Origin: Luzula sylvatica
Lineage: Eukaryota; Streptophyta; Magnoliopsida; Poales; Juncaceae
Assembly: GCA_946800325.1 (NCBI GenBank)
Contig: OX326958.1
Coordinates: 21,030,414-21,094,413 of the forward strand
DNA: 64,000 bases
Direction of reading: 5' to 3'
A model generated the notes under the pieces. That model saw only the letters and a program-made list of their open reading frames with translations. It was not told where the DNA came from and did no database searches. A program made the position numbers and the translations under genes. The number at the start of each line of letters is the position of its first letter. Positions within the stretch are counted from its first letter, which is position 1. Positions 11,630 to 22,649 of this stretch are shown here, piece after piece.

Positions 11630-12570
11630 AATCCAAATGATCAAATATACCCAAAAAAATCAACAAATATCAAATTTACCATCCCATGCAATTTATCAAA
11701 TTTAACCTTCTAAAAGCTCAAATACAAATTTATCCCATAGTAAGCATCAAAATAACCTTCAAAAGCTGAAAATATCGATTCATCCTGTTACATGAATTTT
11801 ATACTGAACTTTTATTATGGCGGTAATAATTTCTTTTCTGAATTCATTATTTTCTGCTCTTTTTTTTTTCTAACTTGTAATGAATTCATCAGACACAATA
11901 AAAAGTAAATAACATACTACTACAGTACTACTAGACCCAGTTAGCAAACCTATCATATTTTTCCCCCCTCTCCTTTCCTTGCTCAGATATCTTACCACCA
12001 TTTGACAAGAAGAGGGCAAAATAGGAAACATTTAAATGGTTCATCGATGGATCAGACACGGCCTTCGAGAAAGAGGCGATTGAACATGATTGCAATTCGA
12101 GCTCCGACCGCTCCGAGTCGAGGGAACTGCCTCGCAAAGGTCGAGAGAGCCAGTAGTGAAAGACCAATTATCCAGATTATAAAAAGCAAAGCTCGATGCA
12201 CCGGTTTATCTTCCTCCATCGAAGCCAGCACGAGAGACGTTCCGGCGAAAAAAATCATATTGCGACCGGTGCAGAAAAGGAATTTCTGAATAGGATCCAT
12301 TCGTGCTTAGAAAGTTTTGCTTTGTGTAGAGTCGGAGAAGCGCGAATTCGAGTTATGTAGGGAGGGTTGCTTGCTTGGGAGGCTTCTTCATCTCGCTCAT
12401 CTTCACTGTTAACAGCACTGGAGATATCCTCTTACTTAAGGCCCTATCAACGGGGTATAGTTTTATTTTAATTTTTAAACGTTAAATCTTGAAACTTGTA
12501 TGTAATCCATTTGTCATCGGAGATGTCCTGTTTTGTAAGACTGGAGATCCTCTCTGATTGAATTCAAACT
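11630..12570. repeat. Segment B of a tandem block duplication
   Basis: This segment, which includes small gene copy 3, matches 16434-16688 plus 19620-20290 nearly base for base. The match includes the start TACCCAAAAAAATCAAC, the stretch around GACACAAT, the gene and its upstream region. Copy B lacks the 2.9 kb insertion found in B', so it preserves the pre-insertion site. Confidence 0.85.
12052..12300 (-). CDS. Small protein with two hydrophobic segments, family copy 3
   Basis: Unrecognised 82 aa protein. TGRN is at 11-14, the first hydrophobic stretch at about 15-27, PVH at 33-35, the second stretch at about 38-56, and FPR at 59-61. The tail is basic and rich in R and I. It is almost identical to copy 4 (a few substitutions, e.g. 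residue 4 and near residue 24) and clearly homologous to copies 1 and 2. The start is the ATG shared by both duplicates and the equivalent of the inner Met of copy 1. Upstream on the same strand a 15-codon upstream ORF precedes it. There is no signal-peptide cleavage motif and no known domain. A membrane role is inferred from hydrophobicity. Confidence 0.6.
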   Translation of the reverse strand: MDPIQKFLFCTGRNMIFFAGTSLVLASMEEDKPVHRALLFIIWIIGLSLLALSTFARQFPRLGAVGARIAIMFNRLFLEGRV

Positions 12571-12574
12571 TGCG

Positions 12575-13840
12575 GTCGTAGTGGGATCTTCACAAAAAAA
12601 CAAAATATGGACTCGACATTGCTTTCCAATGATACTAATTTTTGGATCACTTTTAACGGGGTGAATCTTACCTGCTTTAACTATCAACCCTTCTAGAAGA
12701 CACCTTGATCACTTTCGTCAATATTCTAAAGCAAAAAATTTCAAAAAACCCGCTAACTTTTCTGAATACTAGAAGTACACTCGCTCCGTTTCGGAAACAT
12801 AAAATAAAAAATTTTATGATGCGAAATTATTATTTTTCTTTTATAGTTTGTATTTTAGGATTTTAAAATATTATCTTCAATTTTTGTTGTGATATTATGA
12901 AATAAGCATGTCATGTATTTTAAATTATATAAATAAAATGAAAGAGAAGATGTAATGAGAAAAAATTTGGTACAAATATTATAAAAATAAATTTCATGTG
13001 GGAATAAACAAAAATTAACATACTTTTTAGGAGATTTTTGAGGGAATATAAAAATGAAGGGATTTTCATAATTTTCAAAAAAATTAGGGATTTGATGAAT
13101 TCCCCTGTTCTCAAATGTAATTCAATTTGTAGATAATATTTTTTAAAAAAACTTTGAGTTTTTAGATTCTTTTTTTATTCTCTCTAATATTTAAAAAAAA
13201 CTTTGGTTAAAATTTCGTTTTTTTTAGAATAATAACATGATTTTGATGAAGACAAAACAGAGTGAGTAAAGCATTATGACCTGCCTTGAAAATTTCCAGT
13301 TTATATAAAAAAAACTATGAATAAAATTGCATGATATATATTAATTCGTTGAACATTATTATATAATCATATTAGAGGCGTACAGACAAATATCAAAATT
13401 TTCCATATATTTCATCTATCGAAATATCAAAATATCAAGAAAAAGTTTAAAGTTTACAATACATGTTTATTATATTTAGTTATTTATTTATTTATTTATA
13501 TGTATTACTCATTTATTTCGATTTAAAATTTATAAATTTTTGTTTTCAAGTATATTTATTGATACGTTATAAGTATCCGACAAGTATCTAAAAGTATTCG
13601 AAAAATAGCAGTTATTATATTAGAACAAAATATTCGGATACACCACGTGGAGTATCCGATACGTTTCCGACGAGTATCCGACTAGTATCGATATTCGATA
13701 CGAGATCCGATACGACACTGATTGATTTTTGAAGTATCCGCGTAACATAGGTTTTTGTATATGATATTTGTTATATTTTCATAATCTTGCAAGGATGATA
13801 ATGAATATTTTGAGGTTATGGAAAGTACAACTGTACAATG
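12575..13840. other. AT-rich spacer with a TATCCGA-rich patch
   Basis: No gene is supported. Positions 13570-13750 carry the dispersed GTATCCGA motif family and end in CGCGTAACATAGG, like the right edge of the element at 3.5 kb. Confidence 0.5.
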
Positions 13841-13844
13841 AATG

Positions 13845-16434
13845 ACCAATTTTGTTAATAGATTTGGGATTTGGGTGGTCATTAATCATGCTCCACTCCC
13901 ACTTCAAGAACACGTGAGAAGTGCTCCAGTTTTGTTTATTGCAATTAACCAACCCCTTATTTTTGATCCATCTTTATGCAATCTTCTTTTGCCACCTCAT
14001 CACAACTCATGTCACATCATCACAATTATTTCAACCATTAGATTATGATATGTGGCAAAATATGAACCATAGATTAATCTTTGATTTTGTGTGATTATGT
14101 TTTATATGTAGATCTTTATGTATCCCTTATTTTATACATAGTTTTAAGCAATTTTAGAAGGCCACATCACCTTACAATGATGACTTGTCAAAATATTATT
14201 TGTTATGTTCATGTTGGACAAATTGTATTTTATTTTGAATTTTTTCACAATATGCTACATGATCAATTGTGAATACAAATAGAATGTGAAGAGTTTAAAT
14301 ATCTAACATTAATAAATTAATATATAATATCATAAAACATACATCAAATATTGTTAGTATTTTCATAATATAATTTAAAAAATTAAGAAATATATTGGCT
14401 TGAATTTTATCTTTATTTTGAGATCCATATTGTCATATATTTAATATTTTTCTCTAACTTAAAATTATGAAAATAATTATGTAAAAAAAGATATAAAAAT
14501 AAATATAATTACATTAATGACTTGTAAGCTTAATTATTATTATTTTTGAAACAATAATTGAAAACAATTGCACATACTATTAAGTATGTTATTATCATAT
14601 ATTCAATATTTTTTTCTAACTTAAAATTATGAAAATAATTATGTAAAAAAAAATATAAAAATAAATATAATTACATTAATGACTTGTGATCGTAATTATT
14701 ATTATTATTAAAAATATAATTGAAAAAAATTACACATCCGAATTATTATTATTATTTTTTAAAACAATTATGTCATATTTGTATTTGTACTTAAAACACT
14801 TTCATGTTAATCTTTAAAAAAATAAAAAGTAATGAAAGATATTAATTTACAAAACACACATAATTTCTTTAACTTATATAATATTTTTCAATAATAAACA
14901 TGAAACATAAAATTTATCGGAACAAATAATTTTTTTTAATTTTTACAATGTTATTATTCTTAATTTTAGATATGAAAATTTAAAATATCATATGGTCTTG
15001 ATTTTTGTTTATGTCTACGCAAGTTATTTTATTATTTTATAGTGACTTATATTTTTTTTGTATGTGTTGCATTAAATTTGCTAAATAAATATTTCGTAAT
15101 GTGTCATCTTAAAAAATAATATAATAATTTTTTCATCATAAAACTTTCTTAATCAATATGATATTTATTTTCATAAAATCTTATATTTGATCCTGTAAAA
15201 TCATAACTATATATTATTTGTATATATTATGTGTATGGTTAAACAAATGAAACAAAACCGCCGCGAAGCGCGAGCAATCTCCTAGTTCTTTTAATTTATA
15301 GTTTGTAGTTCTAACTTCTAAGTGAATTGAATCTGGACCTGTGTTGTAACTGGAGAGATGAAACTTAGAAACAGATCAAATCAATCCTGGTTTTTCAATG
15401 AAAATAAATCCAAGAACGTCGCTCTCCGCACGTTCTCTCCATCTAGTGATGGAGAATATCCGTTTTTTATGTTCGGTCACACAGTTGTGTCATGTGTGAC
15501 ACAAGAAGTTTGGTTGTTTTGGTAATTCCAACATTTGTAAACTAGACATACTAGGTCACAAATATAAACAAATGTTTAAATTTGTGTTTATTCGGTGATT
15601 CCTGCATAAATAAATAATATTAATAATTTATAAATATATATTACGTTTGTGTTGTTGATTTATGTATTCATGTCATTATTATGTTAGGTTCACAAAAAAA
15701 TAACATTTTTATTGGACATTTCAAAACTCTGGATTTTTGCTACAATGTTCTAAGTAGACCTAATCTTAATTATTTCTAAAATTCGGTATATAAAAATACA
15801 TAAATGTCCATTTGTTTCTCCATAAATAATTCATAATTATAATTATTTTATTAAATAATATTTATTTTAGTTCAAAATCATAAATTTATATATTATTTAT
15901 TGATATTTTGATTTTCTTAATCATTTTTCGAAATTATTATTTTTTATTTATTTAAAAAAATTATTTTTTTTCTTCTAAAAAAACGTATTATACGGAAATA
16001 CGTGTATTATTCGTTTTTTTTAAACAATTATAAAATACGCGAATTATTCATCAGGTTGAGTACGGGAACGTCAATAAGAATATTATTCGTAATACGTAAT
16101 TATTCGTAAATTTATACGCGTATTATTCGCGAATTGAATAACTATGCACGTGCAAAACGAGCCTTGGAGTTAGAGGTAGGTTATATTAACGTGGAAAAGA
16201 AGATCACGTGCAACACTTCAGATAGTGATTATACCAAATTCATATCCATATTTTTTCGATACTTATCAGATTCGTATACGGTTCGGATATAAAACGGACA
16301 CGGATACGATTCATATATTAAACGGACACATATACGGTCCAGATACTGTCAAATACTGATACGTATATTAGAACTTACACTATGATGGAATAATATAATA
16401 TTTTTAAAACTCAAGTCTTGATTATTTCGTATAT
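13845..16434. repeat. Segment A of a tandem block duplication
   Basis: This segment matches 22650-24880 in the same orientation: GAAGTGCTCCAGTTTTG, then the 15.3-15.76 kb stretch, then 15.78-16.43 kb. The copies differ by clean insertions: a Helitron here, and a MITE and a further ~685 bp in A'. The right edge abuts segment B' directly at 16434. Confidence 0.8.
13945..15285 (+). mobile_element. Non-autonomous Helitron (1341 bp)
   Basis: The duplicate A' reads GCAA-TACTTTTAATT where this copy reads GCAA, then 1341 bp, then TTCTTTTAATT. The insertion therefore lies exactly between A and T with no target-site duplication, as Helitrons do. The 3' end is CTAG followed by host T. A hairpin, CGCG-AAG-CGCG (15262-15272), lies 9 nt before CTAG. 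The 5' end is TT rather than the usual TC. Inside is a ~160 bp tandem duplication (around 14459 and 14621). No Rep/helicase frame is present, so an autonomous partner would be needed. Confidence 0.8.
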
Positions 16435-17000
16435 ATACCCAAAAAAATCAACAAATATCAAATTTACCATCCCATGCAAATTATCAAATTTAAGCTTCTA
16501 AAAGCTCAAATACCAATTCATCGCATAGTAAGCATCAAAATAACCTTCAAAAGCTGAAAATATCGATTCGTCCTGTTACATGAATTTTATACTAAACTCT
16601 TTTTTATGGCGGTAATAATTTCTTTCTGAATTCATTATTTTCTGCTCTTTTTTTTTTATTAACTTGTAATGAATTCATCAGACACAATGGTGGTGTTCGG
16701 CGTCACTAGAATAACCCGGAATAGAGGATTAAACGGACTATTTCATGTTATTTCTGCCGAACATGTTTGGAAAAACATGGAATAAAATCGACAGAAAGTG
16801 GAATTGCTCTATTCCGTCATTTTGACCCAATAATCAGACGAAAATACCCCTGTTTATTCCATGGAGGCCCTACGTGGCAAATAAACAAATCTTTTCCCTC
16901 TCTCCTCTTTTCTCTGCGATATGCACGTTCAGTCCCCACCTACCTCTCTTTCTCCGTTGAACTTTCGGCAAACTGTCCGCCATCTCTCCGATGAGAAAAC

Positions 17001-18175
17001 TAGTGTAGTGCCAAAACCCTCAAGGGTCCCGCCCGACCCGACCGCCCGGGATTTTGACCCGCCCGACCCGTCCGTTTGGAAAACGGGTTGAAACCCGGCG
17101 GGTCAACGGGTACGGGTCCAAGGGCGGGTTTCAACCAATGGTTACCACTAAACCCGTGTAAACCCGCCCGTTTGGCAAATCCGTCACTGTGCAACCCGAC
17201 CCGCCCGTGCACCCGCCCGACCCGTCACTGTTCACAATTCACTATTCACTGTTCACTATGCACTATTCACTTATTTTTAATTCTTATTTATTTTCATAAT
17301 TATTTTTTTAATTCTTACCGATAGAAGGTACAATTTTTTTAATTCTTATTTATTTTCATAATTATTAAAATTTTCACTTATTTTTAATTATCAATAAAAG
17401 GAGCCGGTTGGGGCCAAAAGTTTTCGAGCGTCTTGTATGCCTAAAAGATTGGATTGATGCGGATGATCGAAACGAACTTATGTTAGCTCCCGCAAGTGAA
17501 TATCCAAATCCAAATGTTGAAGAGACTAGTACCGCCGTCACGGATGTTGATACGGATGATGAATTTGATCCCGATGGAGAAAATCCGCATTGGTATATTG
17601 AACAAATGCGCAATATACAAATATAGGTTTGGTATTATATATGCACTCTTTAATTTTTTTTTCTAATTATTCAATATTATTATACGTCATCTAAATATTT
17701 ACTAACAAAAAAAAAAGTTAGAACTCCGCCTATGTTATTTTTTTAACATGGTAAATTAGTAACATAGCCGGTCTCAAGCCCGGAATAAAGGAGGAGAGTA
17801 ACTTTTTTTCAATTTTTTTTCATATTGAAATTTTTTTTCTTGTAAAAAATTAGTTGCATATTTTTATTTCGAATAAAAATTGTTAACCAAATATTTTTAT
17901 ATTTTTATTCACATTTTTAAAATTTATTTTTTTGAATATTTTTTTGAAATCACTGTTCACGTCCGGGACCCGTCCGCCCGTCAACCCGCCCGTCCCGCCC
18001 GGGACCCGTCTCGCCCGCCGGGTCTAAGGGCGGGTTTTCCCCATCCCTCCAAACGCACCCGTCCAAACCCGTGCCCGTGCAACCCGTCAAACCCGTGCAC
18101 CCGTGCCCGTCTAGACCCGCGCCCGTGCAACCCGTTTGTGCTAGGGACCCGACCCGTGCCCGTGGCACTACACTA
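17001..18175 (+). mobile_element. hAT element (1175 bp) nested in the PIF-like element
   Basis: Perfect 13 bp terminal inverted repeats TAGTGTAGTGCCA are flanked by the perfect 8 bp duplication GAGAAAAC (16993-17000, 18176-18183), the hAT hallmark. Both subterminal regions are GC-rich arrays of GACCCGCCCG-type motifs, and the left one also has TTCACTG/TTCACTA repeats. Internally it keeps only the 3' end of a transposase gene. It is a deletion derivative. Confidence 0.9.
17408..17626 (+). pseudogene. hAT transposase C-terminal remnant
   Basis: A 72-codon frame with FERLVCLKDWIDADD, which resembles the C-terminal end of the hAT dimerisation domain (LVCLxDW), followed by a D/E-rich tail. The catalytic core and BED zinc finger are absent. 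It lies within perfect hAT ends, so it is the remnant of the element's own transposase. Confidence 0.7.
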
Positions 18176-19775
18176 GAGAAAACTATTAATAAGATCTACT
18201 CGTTTTTCTCATTCTAAAGAAATGCATATCATAATTTCTCTGCATGCATACCAAACGTGTCCGTCCCTTATCTCATGTATGTCGTCGTATGTGAGGCGAT
18301 GATTTCAAATCTTACTCGAGATCTAATGTTCTTGGAGCTTTATAAGTGTGTATCCTCCAGAGCAGTGAATTGATGTTCAAAAGGCTCAAGTTTGTATGGT
18401 AATTTCCTATTTGATTTTTTTTTTTTGGAGTTTGATGATTCATTTTTTATTTGGGAGATAATGGTTATTTGTTTATTCTCTGAATTTTGATTGGCATGAA
18501 AAAATTAGGCCTTATAATTGCTATGTTTTAGTCATTAAATTGAATCAAGCTTCTCTGTTTAATTTAGTCAATTAGTTTGCTCATATTCAGGGGATATTTT
18601 TTTTGACAACTCAGTAACTTTTTACTGCTACTTCCCATTTTTTGCATTTTTTATGAGATTGTTTTTTGGGGATAAAATTTGAGTCAATGGGATCTGAATT
18701 AAATCGAGAAATAATGATTGGGATACCATTAGGATGAATTTGGGATCAATTCAATTGATTGAGAGTTTGGGACGTAATTAGGGTTAATTTCTGCTAAATA
18801 AAGGATAATTGCAATTGGAGAAAATTTGGATTACTATTGGTACCTAACTAGTATGATTTTATTTGAATCTAGTTAGTATCTAATTTTCTTTAATTGGGGG
18901 TTAGAGAAAATAATTTGAACTGACTTTGACTAAATTCGAATATAATCTCTCTCAGAGATTTTGAGGAGACAAGGACAAGCGATGGAGGAGATAGACGAAG
19001 GAAAACTCGTGAGTTAGATGACTGCCTACTTATGATTCGTGCATGAATCAGGTATTTCAAATCTATACTAGTTCGTTAATTGTGTATTGATTTATGAAAA
19101 TAATTAAGTTGTTGATTGTGGAGTGGACGCAGCTGTTATGCTCAGAAGAAATGCATATGGGAAGAAATACAATGTCATCACCCCAACGGAAGGGCGCCTA
19201 AAAACTATAATGGTTTGAATTGAAATTTTATCATTATTTTAATATTATACTTTGATTAAATATTTTTATGTTTGGGTCATTAATTATTAATTATTGTTGT
19301 TGTTGTTGTTGTTGTTGCCACCATTTTATATGTGATTTTTTGAAAGTACTTCTTAATAATTTTGTTGATAAGTGTTAATCACTATTCACTAGTATTAATT
19401 TGTTGACAAGTGTTGATCGCTGGTACTGAAAAAAAAATATGCATGCAAATATTCATAATAAACAAGGAGGGCATTTTTGTCACTAACACTAATTTGTATA
19501 TTTAATCTTTTATTCTGTGCCAAATTCTTCACCGAACAAACAAACGTGGAATATAGTGAAATAAAGACTATTCTCTATTCCATCATATTCCCTATTCCAG
19601 CCATTGCCGAACAGGCCCAAATTAAGAAGTAAATAACATACTACTACAGTACTACTAGATCCAGTTAGCAAACCTATCATATTTTTCCCCCCTCTCCTTT
19701 CCTTGCTCAGATATCTTACCACCATTTGACAAGAAGAGGGCAAAATAGGAAACATTTAAATGGTTCATCGATGGA

Positions 19776-20024
19776 TCAGACACGGCCTTCGAGAAAGAGG
19801 CGATTGAACATGATTGCAATTCGAGCTCCGACCGCTCCGAGTCGAGGGAACTGCCTCGCAAAGGTCGAGAGAGCCAGTAGTGAAAGACCAATTATCCAGA
19901 TTATAAAAAGCAAAGCTCGATGTACCGGTTTATCTTCCTCCATCGAATCCAATGCGAGGGATGTACCGGCGAAAAAAATCATATTGCGACCGGTGCAGAA
20001 AAGAAATTTCTGAGCAGGATCCAT
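19776..20024 (-). CDS. Small protein with two hydrophobic segments, family copy 4
   Basis: 82 aa and nearly identical to copy 3, with TGRN, PVH and FPR in the same places and the same two hydrophobic stretches. It is the duplicate created by the B/B' block duplication. A TTAAATAA TATA-like box lies upstream (minus strand, near 20160), and an 18-codon upstream ORF (20080-20133) sits between it and the gene. Function unknown. The frame is intact even though the neighbouring 2.9 kb was invaded by transposons. Confidence 0.6.
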   Translation of the reverse strand: MDPAQKFLFCTGRNMIFFAGTSLALDSMEEDKPVHRALLFIIWIIGLSLLALSTFARQFPRLGAVGARIAIMFNRLFLEGRV

Positions 20025-20079
20025 TCGAGCTTAGATTGTTTTGCTTTGTGTAGATTCGGAGAGGCGCGAATTCGAGTTG

Positions 20080-20133
20080 TTATATACAGAGAGTTGCTTG
20101 GATTGGAGGCTTCTTCGTCTCTCTCATCTTCAT
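20080..20133 (-). promoter_or_regulatory. Upstream ORF before small gene copy 4
   Basis: ATG at 20133, 17 sense codons (containing ETKKPP), stop at 20080, ending 55 bp before the main ATG. Copy 3 keeps a related upstream ORF (SEMKKPP...) that starts two codons later and is followed by the same stop position. It may lie partly upstream of the transcription start, so a role in translation is only possible. Confidence 0.3.
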
Positions 20134-20460
20134 TGTTAATCGCACTGGAGAGAGACACTTATTTAAGCCCCTATCAACGTGGTGTAGTTTTAAACTTTAA
20201 TTTTCAAAATTACGTATAATCCCCTAGTCATTGGAGATGTCCTGTTCTGTTTGACTGGAGGTCTTCTCTGTTTGAATTCAAACTTGCCAAGGGTGACCAA
20301 TGTGATGTGATGTCATGCCGACTTGTCATGGAACCTTCGCAAAAAAAAAAAACTAGATGAATATTTCATAGGAGCATTTCTGCATGTACTCCCTTTCAAA
20401 AAAAAATTTCAAAAACTAACTTCCTTTTCGCAAATATTCCAAAAGTAATCCTTTTCGGGT

Positions 20461-20850
20461 TTTTAAATCCCGCCAAGATAAAGATTTTAAATCCCGCCAT
20501 ATTAATCACCTAAAAACTCAGATGTGTGAGCTTTTGGCAGAGTTAATTAAAACAAAACGGGATTTTAAATCCCGCCATTATGAATCATGTAAAAAATCGG
20601 TTTTTTAAATCACGCCATCATTAATTAAAAATAAACGGGATTTTAAATCCCGCCACCATTAATCCTGTAAAAAATCGGTTTTTTAAATCCCGCCATCATT
20701 AATTAAAAATAAACGAGATTTTAAATCCCGCCATCGCTAATGACCGTCATTTTAAATCCCGCCAAACTAAGCATGTAATTAAGAAATTGTGGCGGTTTTA
20801 TAAATATCGCCATGCACAGTAAAACGGGATTTTAAATCCTGCATACCAAA
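20461..20850. repeat. Array of TTTTAAATCCCGCC motifs
   Basis: About nine copies of (CGGGA)TTTTAAATCCCGCCA spaced 20-80 bp apart, with alternating linkers such as CATTAATTAAAAATAAA and ATCATGTAAAAAATCGG. GGGATTTTAAATCCC is close to palindromic, so each unit can pair with itself or its neighbours. There is no coding sequence. Confidence 0.8.
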
Positions 20851-21049
20851 TGACAAAAACGTCACCGCGATTTAAAATCTCGACCAAATTTGGTGCTCTT
20901 TTCCTGACATATTATAAACAAAATTAATGTTCTTTTTCAAAAAATCCCCTGTATTTTGATCTAATTGTAAACTCAATATAAAATGTAAATATGTCTTTAT
21001 TGCATACAACTATATTTATCATATTTTACAAATATAATCATAATAATAT

Positions 21050-22490
21050 TAATTTAATTAATAAAATACAAAAATAAATTACGTGTAATGATAATAATAT
21101 TATACGATATCGAATTTTACGATTCGTCGCGAAAAAAACAAGAGAGAGAACGAACGTTCACGTTTTTTGCCCAAATGAACCATTTCCCGCTCAAAAAGTA
21201 CACTGTTGGAAATTATGATATTTTTATTTTTTTAAAATCATACATCACGAATAATACTTTAATATTAATAAAATAATATTAAAATAACATTAATTTAATT
21301 AATAAAATACAAAATTAAATTACGTATAATGATAATAATAAAATAATATTATATGATATCGAATTTTACGATTCGTCGCGAAAAAAACAAGAGAGAGAAC
21401 GAACGTTCACGTTTTTTGCCCAAATGGACCATTTCCCGCTCAAAAAGTACACTCTTCATAATTATGATATTTTTATTTATTTTTAATTCATACATCACGA
21501 ATAATACTTTAATAATAATAAAATAATATTAATTTAATTAATAAAATACAAAAATAAATTTTGTATAATGATAATAATAAAATAATATTATATGATATCG
21601 AATTTTACGATTCGTCGCGAAAAAACCAAGAGAGAGAACGAACGTTCACGTTTTTTGCCCAAATGGACAATTTCCCGCTCAAAAAGTACACTCTTGATAA
21701 TTATGAATTTTTTTTTATTTTTAATTCATACATCCCGAATAATACTTTAATAATAATAAAATAATATTAATTTAATTAATAAAATACAAAATTAAATTAC
21801 GTATAATGATAATAATAAAATAATATTATACCATATCGAATTTTACGATTCGCCGCGAAAATAACAAGAGAGAGAACGAACGTCCGCGTTTTTTGCCCAA
21901 ATGGATCATTTCCCGCTCAAAAGGTACACTCTTGGAAATTATGATATTTTTATTTATTTTTAATTCATACATCACGAATAATATTTTAATAATAATAAAA
22001 TAATATTTATTTAATATTAATTTAATTAATAAAATACAAGATTAAATTACGTATAATGATAATAATAAAATAATATTATGTGATATCGAATTTTACGATT
22101 CGTCGCGAAAAAAACAAGAGAGAGAACAAACGTTCACGTTTTTTCCCCAAATGGACCGTTTCCCGCTCAAAAAGTACACTCTTGATAATTATGATTTTTT
22201 TTTAATTTTTAATTCCTACATCACGAATAATACTTTAATAATAATAAAATAATATTAATTTAATTAATAAAATACAAAAATAAATTACGTATAATGATAA
22301 TAATAAAATAATATTATACCGTATCGAATTTTACGATTCGTCGCGAAAATAACAAGAGAGAGAACGAACGTCCACGTTTTTTGCCCAAATGGACCATTTC
22401 CCGCTCAAAAAATACACTCTTCATAATTATGATATTTTTATTTATTTTTAATTCATACATCACGAATAATACTTTAACAATAATAAAATA
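21050..22490. repeat. Satellite-like tandem array, six ~238-250 bp units
   Basis: The landmark GAATTTTACGATTCG occurs at 21112, 21361, 21600, 21838, 22088 and 22326, giving spacings of 249, 239, 238, 250 and 238 bp. Each unit has an A/T-only half with AATAATA runs and a conserved half with GTCGCGAAAA, AGAGAGAACGAACGT, TTTTTTGCCCAAATGGA and TTTCCCGCTCAAAA. Open frames within it are by-products. The array lies exactly between B' and A'. Confidence 0.9.
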
Positions 22491-22498
22491 ATATTAAT

Positions 22499-22575
22499 GG
22501 AACAGTAATCGGATGAACAGTACAGGGTTGAACAGTACCTGAGCAGTAGTGAACAGTGCTGGATAAACAGTAACA
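22499..22575. repeat. Short array of GAACAGT motifs
   Basis: Six close spacings of GAACAGT, GAGCAGT or AAACAGT within 77 bp, directly after the satellite array. The opposite-strand motif (ACTGTTC) occurs in the hAT element near 17225 and 17950. Confidence 0.65.
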
Positions 22576-22649
22576 GATGACGTGGTCTCGTCATATTCTT
22601 TGTATCAAAAAATTAATGGGAGGGAAGAATTTTTGAGGCAAAAAAGTTA

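Larger units (their letters stand above)
16689..19619. mobile_element. PIF/Harbinger-like element, itself interrupted
   Basis: The left end is GGTGGTGTTCGGC. The right end is GCCGAACAGGCCC, giving imperfect terminal inverted repeats. AAT flanks both ends (16686-16688, 19620-19622). Segment B shows the empty site. The GGNCCTGTTCGG-type terminus and 3 bp duplication suggest PIF/Harbinger, although that group normally duplicates TTA/TAA. I see no transposase, so it is non-autonomous. Without the hAT insert it would be about 1.75 kb. A (GTT)n run lies near 19299. Confidence 0.65.
16434..20290. repeat. Segment B' of a tandem block duplication
   Basis: The second copy of segment B, expanded by a nested insertion at 16689-19619. 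Outside the insertion it tracks 11630-12570 closely, including small gene copy 4. Confidence 0.85.

Noticed and set aside
17000..18176. GC-rich proline/arginine-rich ORFs at the two ends of the hAT element
   Set aside because: They are translations of GACCCGCCCG subterminal repeats.
20461..20850. CRISPR-like array
   Set aside because: The units are near-palindromic and spacers are not unique but alternate between two linkers; this is plant nuclear DNA.
21050..22490. Small protein repeats (ORFs at 21088 and 21561)
   Set aside because: The same short frame opens in several satellite units because the DNA repeats; there are no starts or flanks suited to a gene.
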